From positions 2,728,001 through 2,792,000 of the forward strand of contig CP048838.1 of NCBI GenBank assembly GCA_012317185.1: a DNA stretch of 64,000 nt. The letters are read 5' to 3'. The notes below the pieces were generated by a model. That model was given only the letters and a program-made list of their open reading frames with translations. It was not told the DNA's origin and did no database searches. Both the position numbers and the translations under genes were made by a program. The stretch's first letter is position 1. Every line of letters starts with the position of its first letter. The DNA is from [Clostridium] innocuum (GTDB lineage: Bacteria; Bacillota_I; Bacilli_A; Erysipelotrichales; Erysipelotrichaceae). Shown here piece by piece: positions 53,109 to 62,707 of the stretch.

Positions 53109-54290
53109 TCAACGGCACTCTGAAAACTGCTTCGTAAATGCGCGATAGCCTTTTGACAGCCGCTTAAGCCCCGTGCGCATAAGTGCATTGGGACAGGCTA
53201 TGTTGATTCTTATAAAATCCTCTCCGCTTTTTCCATAGGCAGAGCCTTTGGAAACAAGAAGCCCGTGTTCCTTATGCAGAAAATCACAAAACTGATCCAC
53301 AAAGGGATGCAGTACATGGCAGTCAATCCACAGCAGATACGTCGCCTGCGATTCGACAGCATGCAGCTCAGGGAGCTGTGTTTTTAGATAGTGCTGTGCC
53401 GTTTTTTTATTGGCACTGATGTAATGGTTCAAATCCTTCAGCCAGTCCTTCCCCTCCATCCATGCGGCAATGGTTGCTTCACAGGCAAAAACATTTGGTT
53501 CCGCCACCTCATCCGTATGGAAGCCGCGCCATATCCGATTGCGTATCCCCTCATCCGCAATCACAACACAGGCAGCCTGTAATCCGGCAAGATTAAAAGC
53601 CTTGCTTGCGGACAGACAAGTAATACTGTTTTGCAGACATGATGCATTTACCGCGGCAAAGGGAAGATACTTTTTTCCAGGCTCACAGAGATCACAGTGA
53701 ATCTCATCACTGATGACGATCACATGATGCTTCCTGCAGAATGCATTGATCTGTGTCAGCTCCTCCCTGCTCCATATTTTACCAATCGGATTATGCGGAT
53801 TGCACATGATCATCAGTGTTGTAAGCGGATCCTGCAGCTTCTGCTCCAGATCGATAAAGTCAATTTCATAGGTACCTCCCTCATACAGCAGCTCGCTGGC
53901 AAGAACCCTTCTGCCGTTGTTCACAATGGAATTATAAAAAATATTATATACTGGAGACAGCACTACCACCTTTTCCGCAGGCTGTGTCAGCCGTCGAACC
54001 ATGGAAGAAATTGCCGGCACCACCCCGCTGCTGAACATCATCCATTCCCGTTCCATCGCAAAGCAGTGCTCCTGTCTCCACCATTCCTGAATACTTGTAT
54101 AAAAGGCTTCCGGAACCTCACAATAGCCATAGATTCCTAGAGCTGCAGTATTCTGCATCGCTTTTTGTATACAGGGAGCTGTTCGAAAATCCATATCCGC
54201 CACCCACATGGCAATGGTATCCTCCTCTACATTCCATTTTAGAGAATTGGTGTTTCTTCGCTCAATGACGGTATCAAACAACGGATTCAT
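53109..54290 (-). CDS. MalY/PatB-type aminotransferase, probable cystathionine beta-lyase
   Basis: 393-aa fold type I PLP enzyme. MWVADMDFRTAP and NPHNPIGKIWSREEL are typical; DEIHCDL holds the PLP Asp and SASKAFNLAGLQ the PLP Lys. The group includes MalY and PatB, with C-S lyase activity. It overlaps DUF3737 by ATGA, a pairing seen in other Firmicutes. Confidence 0.9.
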   Translation of the reverse strand: MNPLFDTVIERRNTNSLKWNVEEDTIAMWVADMDFRTAPCIQKAMQNTAALGIYGYCEVPEAFYTSIQEWWRQEHCFAMEREWMMFSSGVVPAISSMVRRLTQPAEKVVVLSPVYNIFYNSIVNNGRRVLASELLYEGGTYEIDFIDLEQKLQDPLTTLMIMCNPHNPIGKIWSREELTQINAFCRKHHVIVISDEIHCDLCEPGKKYLPFAAVNASCLQNSITCLSASKAFNLAGLQAACVVIADEGIRNRIWRGFHTDEVAEPNVFACEATIAAWMEGKDWLKDLNHYISANKKTAQHYLKTQLPELHAVESQATYLLWIDCHVLHPFVDQFCDFLHKEHGLLVSKGSAYGKSGEDFIRINIACPNALMRTGLKRLSKGYRAFTKQFSECR

Positions 54291-55135
54291 GCACTCAGCT
54301 CCTGCACCTCGATCTGTGTTCCCGACGGATCCACATACTCTTTTTCCAATCGAATTTCCTTGATTTCTTTTGCACGAATTCTGCCTTCATATGGATTGGA
54401 TATGCTTTCGATGGAGGAAGTGATATCTGCCTGTACCGATGAATACTCAAATGCCAGTGTGGTATTGAGGAGTTTACAGTTTTCCAGTACAACATGATCC
54501 ATATAACACATTCCCTGCAGACTGTCGATGGTGCAATTCACAAAACGCACATTCTTTGCATTCCATCCCAGATATTCTCCGATAATCAATGAATCATAGA
54601 CGGTTACATCTTCACAATTCCAGAAGGCATCCTTGGATAACAGCGTTGCATGATGAAGCTCCACATGCTTTGCACCGTCAAATGCATAGTTACCGGATAA
54701 GGTGAATTCATCAATGGTGATGTTTTCGGCATTCATCGCAAAATAGTCCCCGGCAGCATGTACTCGCTGTAGCCGGATATCGGAACAATTCCAGAAGGTT
54801 TCCTGAGCATTGGGAAGCTGTACATTCTCAAGTGTGATATCAGAGCATCTGCGAAATGTTTTCGGTGCCTGAAGAACACAATCCTTCATCGTGACATGTT
54901 CACTGTACCAGATACCGGAGCGTGCAGTTTCCATCAGCGTGATATGACTGCATTCTATATCGGTGCTATACCAAAGCGGATATTTCCACTTGAAGATGCT
55001 GTTGTGAAGACGAATATTGCGGCTTTCTTTTAACGGGGATTCCCCTTGCGCAAAGGTGCTATCCTCCACCTGTACATCCGATGCGTGAAATAATGCTCTC
55101 TCTCCTGTTAAATATGCCTGTTTTATAGTATCCAT
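54287..55135 (-). CDS. DUF3737 family beta-helix protein
   Basis: 282 aa built from about ten short repeats of the kind C-S/E-D-I/V-T-L/V (for example FWNCSDIRLQRV, FWNCEDVTVYDS, AMNAENITIDEF), which predict a right-handed beta-helix. It is collinear with DUF3737 proteins, of unknown function, often beside MalY-type lyases. Cytoplasmic: no signal peptide. Translationally coupled to the lyase. Confidence 0.85.
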   Translation of the reverse strand: MDTIKQAYLTGERALFHASDVQVEDSTFAQGESPLKESRNIRLHNSIFKWKYPLWYSTDIECSHITLMETARSGIWYSEHVTMKDCVLQAPKTFRRCSDITLENVQLPNAQETFWNCSDIRLQRVHAAGDYFAMNAENITIDEFTLSGNYAFDGAKHVELHHATLLSKDAFWNCEDVTVYDSLIIGEYLGWNAKNVRFVNCTIDSLQGMCYMDHVVLENCKLLNTTLAFEYSSVQADITSSIESISNPYEGRIRAKEIKEIRLEKEYVDPSGTQIEVQELSA

Positions 55136-55175
55136 GCTTACTACCTCCTATTTTATTCAACCTGTGATATTTCCA

Positions 55176-55721
55176 TCACGCTTTTTTTCCCAGCTCATAG
55201 GCTTCGTTTAAGATTTCGGGATGTTCAAGTACTGCATCCATACCATCGATCGAGGTACCATATACCACAGCCTTTAACGAACTCTTATCAAAGCAGTCAA
55301 TCCAGCCCTGTAGACCCTTGATCACCCCGTCCATTGCATGTTGCTCAGAATCAGCGGCTGTCGTTAACAGATAGATATCTTTAAACTTATAAGGAATCGG
55401 AAACAACGGATTTGTCCGATCCAGCAAAGTTTTCATCTGTCCGCACATTTCATAGAAATATACCGGTGTTGCAAATGCGATAACATCCGCTGCTGCCATC
55501 TTTTGTATCAGGATATCCGCATCATCCGGCATTGCACACTGCCCCTGCCTGCTATGCTGGCATGCCATGCAGCCTGTGCAAAAATGCATAGCACAACCTT
55601 GCAGCGAACATTTTTCTACCATATGACCTGCCTCCTTCGCACCCTTTACAAATGCATCCGCAAGACGTTCGGAATTTCCATTTTTTCTTAAGCTCGTACT
55701 GATAACGATAATATTCTTCAT
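55176..55721 (-). CDS. Flavodoxin-like NAD(P)H-dependent oxidoreductase
   Basis: 181 aa, AAGGAGG 7 nt before the ATG at 55721. STSLRKNGNSERLADAF binds the FMN phosphate; CTGCMACQ is a Cys-rich loop typical of the iron-sulphur flavoprotein-like branch; ATPVYFYEMCGQMKTLLDR is the family signature. Reduces quinones or other small acceptors; substrate unknown. It precedes the DUF3737 and MalY genes and may share their transcript. Confidence 0.88.
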   Translation of the reverse strand: MKNIIVISTSLRKNGNSERLADAFVKGAKEAGHMVEKCSLQGCAMHFCTGCMACQHSRQGQCAMPDDADILIQKMAAADVIAFATPVYFYEMCGQMKTLLDRTNPLFPIPYKFKDIYLLTTAADSEQHAMDGVIKGLQGWIDCFDKSSLKAVVYGTSIDGMDAVLEHPEILNEAYELGKKA

Positions 55722-55861
55722 AAAACTGCCTCCTTCTACCACGTTTGGTAAACTGTTTATGTTACAAATGATTTGGATAGACGATATAGCTTCCTACTCT
55801 ACGGCATGAGCTTTATGCCTTTCCTTATGTGTGGTAACCTGTATTCTGTTCCTATCTGTTT

Positions 55862-56098
55862 TTATATCGGCTCCGCTGATGCGGAAGCCTGTTCCTTATA
55901 CACAGACTTATCACTTGGCATACGTAACTCTAAAGTATGCTTTTTTCGTTCTGCTTCCTTCCTGTATCCTTTGCTTTCTGTTTCACATATCGTTCCATAA
56001 AGCATTGTAGTTTTTGTATAGTATACATAAAGACCGGCAAACACAGTGAGTGTATAACAGAGGATTCCAAAAAATGCGGCAATATCCTTCCTTCTCAT
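55862..56098 (-). CDS. Small single-helix membrane protein
   Basis: 78 aa; ATG at 56098 overlaps the MerR stop (ATGA). One membrane helix at about 7-25 (AAFFGILCYTLTVFAGLYVYY) and a charged tail of about 50 residues. No family recognised. Its coupling to the MerR gene suggests a role in the same response. Confidence 0.7.
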   Translation of the reverse strand: MRRKDIAAFFGILCYTLTVFAGLYVYYTKTTMLYGTICETESKGYRKEAERKKHTLELRMPSDKSVYKEQASASAEPI

Positions 56099-56454
56099 GT
56101 TCCACCTTCTGTATCCGATTTCAGCTCCTGTAAAACAGCATCCAGACAATCCAGCGTTTTCTTTATCCGATGTGCATTCTTCAGATGCTCATCGCGGCGC
56201 TCTTGTAACATTTCCTTTCTCAGCGCCCGGGTATCGCCTTCTGATTCTGCTAAGGAACAGTATGCTTTTATCGTTTGTATATCAAAGCCCAGTGCATGCA
56301 AACACAAACAGGTTTCCAGTCGCTGTACAGCGAAACAGCAAAGACGACCCCTTTCCAAATCATCTTCAAAGTCCTTCAATAACCCTGCATGAAGGAAGGC
56401 TTTGATCACATCCTCCGTCACAGCATACTGCCTGCAAAATTCTTTCATGTTCAT
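56095..56454 (-). CDS. MerR-like regulator
   Basis: 119 aa, GGAGG 7 nt before the ATG. Shortened MerR winged helix (MKEFCRQYAVTEDVIKAFLHAGLL) followed by a helix with LHALGFDIQTIKAYCSL, the usual MerR pattern, and a dimerising coiled coil (85-115). The second wing is atypical (DDLERGRLCCFAVQRL). A CC pair is present, but there is no typical metal-binding loop. Effector unknown. Confidence 0.78.
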   Translation of the reverse strand: MNMKEFCRQYAVTEDVIKAFLHAGLLKDFEDDLERGRLCCFAVQRLETCLCLHALGFDIQTIKAYCSLAESEGDTRALRKEMLQERRDEHLKNAHRIKKTLDCLDAVLQELKSDTEGGT

Positions 56455-56484
56455 ATCCTCGCCTCCCTTCAGGAAGAATCTTCC

Positions 56485-56709
56485 TTATGTTTCGCTGTTC
56501 TCAATTTCATAGATCAGATAATCCATGCGGTCAACTGCTTTATATTCCTTTTCTATTTGTTCCTGCAATTGTTTGCAATACATCTCAAGCATAGCAACAG
56601 CTTCTTCTCTATGCGGCGATTCTATAAGTTTTTCATATTCCCGGATGATATCCTCTTGACAACCGCATTCCTTCATGTACCATAGTGTGTTTTCAATTCC
56701 CTTTTTCAT
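56485..56709 (-). CDS. Hypothetical small helical protein
   Basis: 74 aa of predicted coiled coil (MKKGIENTLWYMKECGCQED..., EAVAMLEMYCKQLQEQIEKEYKAVDRMDYLIYEIE by pieces). Similar small proteins with this start and ending are familiar from Clostridia beside MerR-like genes, but no function is assigned. First gene of a three-gene unit with the MerR-like gene. Confidence 0.7.
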   Translation of the reverse strand: MKKGIENTLWYMKECGCQEDIIREYEKLIESPHREEAVAMLEMYCKQLQEQIEKEYKAVDRMDYLIYEIENSET

Positions 56710-57012
56710 TTTTCAATCCTCTATATAGTTTGTAATAATTTTCTAAATTACAGTAGTGTAAAACGATGATTATGGATACTCTTCGATCCGTAATCGTGAC
56801 TGCTCTTTTTTCCTGTATGTCACATGCCACGCACTGTGGTATAATGGGGTATAGATTACAGCACCCGAAGAATAAAAAATGAAGCATTTCATTCTTTATG
56901 GTAGGTTGTTATAGCGCTATTATGGGAACTGTGCAGCATAATCGAACGGCTCTGCCCCATGATGGGAAACGAAAGTATTTTCTTTCATAACAGTGATCAG
57001 GAGGATATCATA
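56710..57012. promoter_or_regulatory. Divergent promoter region, MerR unit / LysR gene
   Basis: No gene. A plus-strand TATAAT at about 56840 has a poor -35 (ATGTCA, 17 nt). The palindrome ATAGCGCTAT at 56911-56920 could be a LysR or MerR site. Nothing else was seen. Confidence 0.4.
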
Positions 57013-57912
57013 ATGGAATTAAGAGTACTTCAATATTTTCTTACAATCGCACGTGAACAAAGCATATCCGGTGCAGCAGAATTTCTGCATATATCTCAGC
57101 CGACGTTATCCAGACAGATGAAGGATATGGAGGATGAGCTGGGAAAACAGCTGTTTATCCGCAGCAATCGAAAAATCACCTTAACGCAGGAAGGCAGGAT
57201 TTTAAGAAAACGGGCAGAGGAAATCCTTGATCTGGTAAAGAAGACCGAGGATGAGATCACCTTACAAGATAATGTGACAGAGGGAGATCTTTATATCGGA
57301 GCAGGTGAAACACATGCGGTATCCATTTTGATCCATGCCGTTCAGCAGCTGCAAAAGCAGCAGTTTCAGCTCCGCCTGCACATTTCCAGTGGAGATACAA
57401 AGGATGTGCTGGATGATCTGGATAAGGGGCTGATCGACTTTGGACTTGTGTTTGGTATTTTTGACAAATCGAAATACGATTATATTGAGCTGCCCTGCAA
57501 AGATACGTATGGTATTTTAATGCGAAAGGATAGTGAGCTTGCGGAAAAAGATGTCATCGTGCCAGAGGATTTATGGGATAAGCCTCTGATTTGCAGTCGT
57601 AATTCCAAAAATAATGAAGATAATATTTTCCAGTGGCTGCAAAAAGATCCTACTCAGCTGAACATCATCGCAACCTTCAACCTTCTATACAACGGTTCTG
57701 TCATGGTGGAAAACGGTATCGGCTATTCCTTTGCTTTAGACAACATCATTCATACATCGGATGAATCCTCCATCTGCTTTAAGCCTTTAGAGCCACCCCT
57801 GCGTGTCGGTATGACATTGATATGGAAAAAATATCAGATTTTCTCCAAAGCTTCTGAAAAATTTCTAAAGCAGCTGCAAACCGGAATAGCAAATATGGAG
57901 AAGGACACATAG
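57013..57912 (+). CDS. LysR-family transcription regulator
   Basis: 299 aa, AGGAGG 8 nt before the ATG at 57013 (an earlier in-frame ATG at 56959 lacks a site). N-terminal helix-turn-helix: LQYFLTIAREQSISGAAEFLHISQPTLSRQMKDMEDELGKQLF; substrate-binding-like domain 90-290 (GLIDFGLVFG). Effector unknown. It converges on the cyclophilin-like gene. Confidence 0.93.
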   Translation: MELRVLQYFLTIAREQSISGAAEFLHISQPTLSRQMKDMEDELGKQLFIRSNRKITLTQEGRILRKRAEEILDLVKKTEDEITLQDNVTEGDLYIGAGETHAVSILIHAVQQLQKQQFQLRLHISSGDTKDVLDDLDKGLIDFGLVFGIFDKSKYDYIELPCKDTYGILMRKDSELAEKDVIVPEDLWDKPLICSRNSKNNEDNIFQWLQKDPTQLNIIATFNLLYNGSVMVENGIGYSFALDNIIHTSDESSICFKPLEPPLRVGMTLIWKKYQIFSKASEKFLKQLQTGIANMEKDT

Positions 57913-57935
57913 CGGGATGCCGTATCCATCCTGAT

Positions 57936-58811
57936 TCAAATAACGTCAATTTCTCTAATACGTAAATATAACCTCTTTGTTTCCTTCCATGCCTGTGCAA
58001 GTGCCTCTGCGTCATCCACCTTTCCAAGGGATGTGTAGGAATATGCAGTGGTAAAATCTTTATAGAACAGCATCGGGCAATCCCTGCCAAACAGCTTTAC
58101 ATCACCGGTATGAATTTTCGTTGCACGCTGTGCATCTGTTGGCAGATTCTCATCCATATATGCGAAAAGCTCATTTCCATTCGGCTCCTGCATCGTTACC
58201 GTCATGGGGAAACGCTTTAAAAATGCACGGGCAGATTCAGAATCATGCAAGGATAACGTGAACATCTTTGTACCGATGTGAGCCTTCACACGCTGCTGTT
58301 CTTCCTTTACTTTCTGTTTTTTGGATACCGTGTTATTTTTATATTTTGTGATATTTATCATTCCCTGCAACTTTTTGATATTATCCTTTCCGGAAACTGC
58401 TTCTCCCAGTGCATACAATGTATCCGAGGGCTGACCATTTTCATAAAACAGGACAATGTTGTTCCATGGCTTGTAATATGCCAGCGTGCCTGAAGAAGCT
58501 ACAGCCTGTGGTGTATCCTGCATTTCCAGCTCCTTCAAGGGATAAAAGATTTTTTCATTATCGCTGTAGTCTTCCACGTTCACACGCAGCGGCAGCTGTT
58601 CGTAAAAAGACTTGGCAGCTGGTGATGAGAACAGCACAAAGCGTACCGTAGTATCGTGTTCGTCCTGTATCATGATTTCCATAGTACTTTCTTCCTTCAC
58701 GGTGCCTCTGTCAGCGGGATTGTTTTTCCCCGCTGTTTGTCTTTGCCGAGTATAGCCAGCACACAGCAGCAATCCCATGACAGCCAGTATTTTTATAAAA
58801 TGATCTTTCAT
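57936..58811 (-). CDS. Secreted protein with two cyclophilin-like domains
   Basis: 291 aa. Signal-type helix about 3-20 ending in LLLCAG, perhaps a lipobox though not a perfect one. Two domains of the Cyclophil_like type (PF18050): about 48-150 (VRFVLFSSPAAKSFYEQLPLRVNVEDY) and about 180-285 (TKMFTLSLHDSESARAFLKRFPMTVTM), each with the pattern of the family. They share little identity, so this is an old duplication. It starts 29 nt past the alcohol dehydrogenase and shares its operon. Confidence 0.8.
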   Translation of the reverse strand: MKDHFIKILAVMGLLLCAGYTRQRQTAGKNNPADRGTVKEESTMEIMIQDEHDTTVRFVLFSSPAAKSFYEQLPLRVNVEDYSDNEKIFYPLKELEMQDTPQAVASSGTLAYYKPWNNIVLFYENGQPSDTLYALGEAVSGKDNIKKLQGMINITKYKNNTVSKKQKVKEEQQRVKAHIGTKMFTLSLHDSESARAFLKRFPMTVTMQEPNGNELFAYMDENLPTDAQRATKIHTGDVKLFGRDCPMLFYKDFTTAYSYTSLGKVDDAEALAQAWKETKRLYLRIREIDVI

Positions 58812-58840
58812 ATACCAAACCTTGATTTCCAACAGAAATC

Positions 58841-60007
58841 TCACATACTTTCTTTAAAGATCTGAAGGATTTCATCGCGGTTAAGAATCTTATAACCACC
58901 TTCCATAAGCAGTGTGGCATCCACAAGATCTTCCATCATATCCTCATGCACACCAAGCTCTGTAAGATGCATGATCAAACCGAGATCCTTCATCCACTGT
59001 TCCATGCGATCAAGACCTTCTTCCGCGATTTCCACTGGCGTTTTTCCTTGCGGATTCACATTCCAAACATTCTGTGCAAAGCGGACGAATTTTGACAGAC
59101 CATACGAACAAAGGAAACGATAATATGCCATGGACACTGCTGCCAGCGTCATGCCATGCGTCGCATCCGTACAGGCTCCTACCGCCTGTCCCAGCATATG
59201 TACCATCCAGTCCGTTGTCTTACCTTTTGCGATCAGTGTGTTCAATGCCCAGGTTGCCGTCCACATGATGTTGCTGCGGGCTTCATAATCCTGAGGATTT
59301 TTTATAGCTGCATAGGAGGAATGAAGGATCGAACGCAGCAGTCCTTCACTGATATAATCGCTTGTATTGTCATCTTCTCCGGAAAAATACTGTTCACATA
59401 TATGATTGAAAATATCATAGATACCGGAAACCATCTGATATTTGGGAAGGGAATACGTATATGTCGGATTCAGAATTGCGAATTTTGGAAATACGTTTTC
59501 ACCAAACACATGACCGATTTTCAGCTTCTGTTCATGATTGGTGATCACCGCACCGCCGTTCATCTCCGAACCGGTCCCCACCATGGTAAGAATGCAGCCT
59601 ACTGGAACAATCTCACAGGATACATCCTCCATCCGCAAATAATATTTCTCCCACGGATCTTCTTCGCAATGAATGGAAACAGATACAGCCTTGGCATAAT
59701 CGCATACGGAGCCGCCTCCAACTGCCAATATGAAATCCACCTGATTTTTTCGTGCAATGTCACAGCCTTCCCGCAGCTTTTCCACGGTAGGATTTGGCAT
59801 GACTCCGCCATCCTCATAGATTTCTTTTCCATTTGCCCGCAGTATTTCACATACTGCATCATAAACTCCGTTTTTCTTAATCGAACCTCCTCCATATACA
59901 AGTAAGATACGGTTGCCATAGTTTGATAACTCCTCATGCAAATGGGAAAGTGCATCCTCACCAAAATAGAGCTTTGTCGGGTTTACATAACTGAAATTTC
60001 CTAACAT
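58841..60007 (-). CDS. Iron-containing alcohol dehydrogenase
   Basis: 388 aa, GGAGG before the ATG at 60007. NAD(P) loop GGGSVCDYAK, metal ligands in DIFNHICEQYF and the two His of DWMVHMLGQAVGACTDATHGMTL. YqhD/BdhA-like group: NAD(P)H-dependent reduction of aldehydes to alcohols. Upstream of the cyclophilin-like gene, a link often seen in Firmicutes. Confidence 0.92.
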   Translation of the reverse strand: MLGNFSYVNPTKLYFGEDALSHLHEELSNYGNRILLVYGGGSIKKNGVYDAVCEILRANGKEIYEDGGVMPNPTVEKLREGCDIARKNQVDFILAVGGGSVCDYAKAVSVSIHCEEDPWEKYYLRMEDVSCEIVPVGCILTMVGTGSEMNGGAVITNHEQKLKIGHVFGENVFPKFAILNPTYTYSLPKYQMVSGIYDIFNHICEQYFSGEDDNTSDYISEGLLRSILHSSYAAIKNPQDYEARSNIMWTATWALNTLIAKGKTTDWMVHMLGQAVGACTDATHGMTLAAVSMAYYRFLCSYGLSKFVRFAQNVWNVNPQGKTPVEIAEEGLDRMEQWMKDLGLIMHLTELGVHEDMMEDLVDATLLMEGGYKILNRDEILQIFKESM

Positions 60008-60589
60008 ATACTGTCCTCCTTATTGCCCTGATAAGAGCCTCTCGTGTTTTCAACACGTTATGTTATTTTTTGCCACCTTGCTGTTTGTTCATGAGTACGA
60101 TTCCCGATGTACTGTAGCCTTAGGATGTATGTGGCAGATGCTCAGGAAAGCGTGTTGCCTTATCCATCCCTCCGATTTCTCTACCCCAATCCAAATTTGA
60201 CATACAGCTTATGATGTATTGATATGCTTTATTTTCTGATCAGCCTCCCTTTCATTTCCTATCATCATCATACCTTCTCTTTTTATATATGACAAATACT
60301 TATATCAAATAGTTTTCCATGCTTAAAAGGTATAGATGAGTATTATATCCATTACTTTTAAGGTATAGAAAAAATAAACAGTGCCATCTCACTGTTTAGA
60401 TACTCATGCTAATAGAATGATATAAATTCTGTGTTGTATTTTTAAAAGAAAGAAGTTTTTCCTCAGCCACGGAAATGACATAAAACGAAACAGGTTTTTC
60501 GCCAGCTTATGAGAATGACATGAATCAAAAAATAAGAAATGCTGACTTATACAATCATTTCATCACAAGAGCATCCAAATTTCGCAAAT
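60008..60589. repeat. Intergenic region with an imperfect tandem repeat
   Basis: 580 nt without a clear gene. At 60455-60490 and 60494-60530 lie two imperfect copies of a unit of about 36 nt: both begin GTTTTTC, continue C-CAGC, share AATGACAT and end in an A-rich stretch. AAGGTATAGA also occurs twice (about 60326 and 60362). A 23-codon frame, 60521-60592, follows with a poor ribosome site. Role unknown. Confidence 0.5.
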
Positions 60590-60616
60590 AAAAAGTGCCA
60601 GTTTGATTGGCACTTC
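60590..60616 (-). terminator. Terminator after fakA
   Basis: AAGTGCCA / TGGCACTT stem with a 7-nt loop and TTTTTATTT on the minus strand, 12 nt past the fakA stop. Confidence 0.88.
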
Positions 60617-60627
60617 CTCTGTTTCTT

Positions 60628-62259
60628 TTATTCGACACCGAGAATGAAGCTGTACACCGGCTGATTACCGCTGTTCACTTCCACTTCAACATCGTATTTA
60701 TCTTCAATGTAGGAAGCAATTCCCTGTGCTTCTTCTTCTGTGATATCCTCACCATAAATCAGTGTGACGATTTCACTTTCCTCATCCACCATGGCATCGA
60801 TCAGATGACGTGTCGTATCCAGCTTATCCGGATTCGATACAATGATATCCTTTTCCAGAATACCCATATAATCACCTTCACGGATTTCCATACCCTCAAA
60901 GGTGGTATCCTTAATCGCATAGGTTACCTGTCCGGTTTTCACAAGTGCAATCGCATCGCTCATTTCTGAAAGGTTCATATCAAAATCCACTTCCGGATTG
61001 AACATGATGCATGCGCTCAGCCCCTGCGGAATCGTCTTTGTCGGAATAACCTCCACATGCTGATCCTCACAAACCGAAGCAGCCTGCTGTGCCGCAAGTA
61101 CAATATTGGAATTGTTCGGAAGAATGAAGATATGCTCGGCATTCACCTTGTCGATTGCCTGTACAAAATCTTCTGTGGAAGGATTCATCGTCTGCCCGCC
61201 ACTGATAACATAATCAGCACGAAGCTCTGTAAACATATCCTTTAAACCATCACCGGCCGCAACCGTGATGATCGCATATTTGCTTTTCGGCTGCTGTGGC
61301 GCCTCTTCTTTTTCAACTGCAGCATTCATCATGATGTTCTCATGCTGTTCCTGCATATTTTCAACCTTCAGCTTGACAAATTCGCCATAGCGCTGCCCCA
61401 TGTTCAGGGCATCTCCCGGTGTCAGTGTATGCACATGCACCTTTACAATATCATCATCCTGCACACAGACAATGGAATTACCAATGCTTGCCAGAGAATC
61501 ACGCAGAGAATCCTCTCTGAAATTTTTCATACCGCGCTCAGACAGGCGAATGATGAATTCCGTACAATAACCGAATTCCTCACTTTCCATGGATGCCTGA
61601 ACACCCTCGCTTGCTTCGCCAGCTTCCTCTTTCTGAATTACAGTTCCCTTCATTGCAGAAAGGAAGCCTTCAAAAATCGTCACAAGACCGGCACCGCCGC
61701 TGTCCACGACACCGACTTCCTTCAGGACAGGCAACAGCTCCGGTGTACGAATCAGAGATTCCTTGGATTCCTCCACCATCTTCTCCATTACCTGCGTTAC
61801 CGTTACATCCTGTGTAGAGGTTGCATAGGCATACGTATAATCAGCCGCCTCACGCACAACGGTCAGAATCGTTCCCTCAACAGGACGCATAACCGCCTTA
61901 TACGCAACACGTGATCCCTGTACCAGTGCATTGGCCAGCTGGAATCCGTTGATTTCCTTCATGCCTTCCACACCCTGATACAGACCACGGAAAATCTGAG
62001 AGGTGATAACACCGGAGTTACCGCGTGCCCCCATCAGCAGTCCCTTGGACAATACCTTGGCGATTTCACAGACATCATCACTCGGACAAGCCAGCGCATC
62101 CTGTACGCCGGCATTGAATGTCAAAGACATATTTGTTCCCGTATCACCATCCGGTACCGGGAATACGTTTAATGCATCGATTTCACTGAATTTGTTGGAC
62201 AGCAGATTCGCACCGCTGGCCAGCATATCCTTAAATAAACTTCCGTTAATTGTCTCCAT
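60628..62259 (-). CDS. fakA: Fatty acid kinase catalytic subunit (DAK2 domain)
   Basis: 543 aa. N-terminal DAK2 kinase domain with PVPDGDTGTNM and MGARGNSGV for ATP and magnesium, then the middle domain and a C-terminal EDD-like part. With a FakB carrier (not in the window) it phosphorylates exogenous fatty acids for membrane lipid synthesis. It follows the Asp23-family gene by 10 nt, an arrangement conserved in Firmicutes. Confidence 0.95.
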   Translation of the reverse strand: METINGSLFKDMLASGANLLSNKFSEIDALNVFPVPDGDTGTNMSLTFNAGVQDALACPSDDVCEIAKVLSKGLLMGARGNSGVITSQIFRGLYQGVEGMKEINGFQLANALVQGSRVAYKAVMRPVEGTILTVVREAADYTYAYATSTQDVTVTQVMEKMVEESKESLIRTPELLPVLKEVGVVDSGGAGLVTIFEGFLSAMKGTVIQKEEAGEASEGVQASMESEEFGYCTEFIIRLSERGMKNFREDSLRDSLASIGNSIVCVQDDDIVKVHVHTLTPGDALNMGQRYGEFVKLKVENMQEQHENIMMNAAVEKEEAPQQPKSKYAIITVAAGDGLKDMFTELRADYVISGGQTMNPSTEDFVQAIDKVNAEHIFILPNNSNIVLAAQQAASVCEDQHVEVIPTKTIPQGLSACIMFNPEVDFDMNLSEMSDAIALVKTGQVTYAIKDTTFEGMEIREGDYMGILEKDIIVSNPDKLDTTRHLIDAMVDEESEIVTLIYGEDITEEEAQGIASYIEDKYDVEVEVNSGNQPVYSFILGVE

Positions 62260-62269
62260 ATGCAGTACC

Positions 62270-62629
62270 CTATTTCATAACCTTTACATCCTGCACATAG
62301 ACATTCACTTTTTTGAATTCCAGTTCCAGGGATTTTTCAAGCATATATTTCACACGTTGCTGCACTTCGTAAACAATCTCACTGATTTTTACTCCATGAG
62401 ACACTACGATGTACAGGTCCAGCTCCAGATGATCTTCCTTCTGTCGAACCACAACACCTTTTGCGTAATTTTCTTTCTTTAACAGTTCTGCGATACCGTC
62501 CTTCAGAAATTTCTGAGAAGCCATTCCGACTACTCCATAGCATTCTGTCACAACACCGCCTGCCAATGAAGCAATGGCATCAATGGAAATTTCGATATTT
62601 CCATACTGTGTACTTTTAGAGATTGACAT
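62270..62629 (-). CDS. Asp23/Gls24 family envelope stress protein (YloU-like)
   Basis: 119 aa of the Asp23 family: GNIEISIDAIASLAGGVVTECYGVVGMA and LDLYIVVSHGVKISEIVYEVQQRV are diagnostic. YloU-type members precede fakA in many Firmicutes and are linked to envelope stress and lipid handling. No signal peptide. Confidence 0.93.
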   Translation of the reverse strand: MSISKSTQYGNIEISIDAIASLAGGVVTECYGVVGMASQKFLKDGIAELLKKENYAKGVVVRQKEDHLELDLYIVVSHGVKISEIVYEVQQRVKYMLEKSLELEFKKVNVYVQDVKVMK

Positions 62630-62707
62630 AATATTCCTCCTTACATCTTATTTATTATACCAAAAACCGTATAGATTTCCAAGAATGTTCCTTCTTTTCT
62701 TGCCTGT

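Noticed and set aside
60521..60592. 23-codon plus-strand frame next to the tandem repeat
   Set aside because: Too short and with only a weak GAGA site; mentioned in the repeat entry but not called as a gene.
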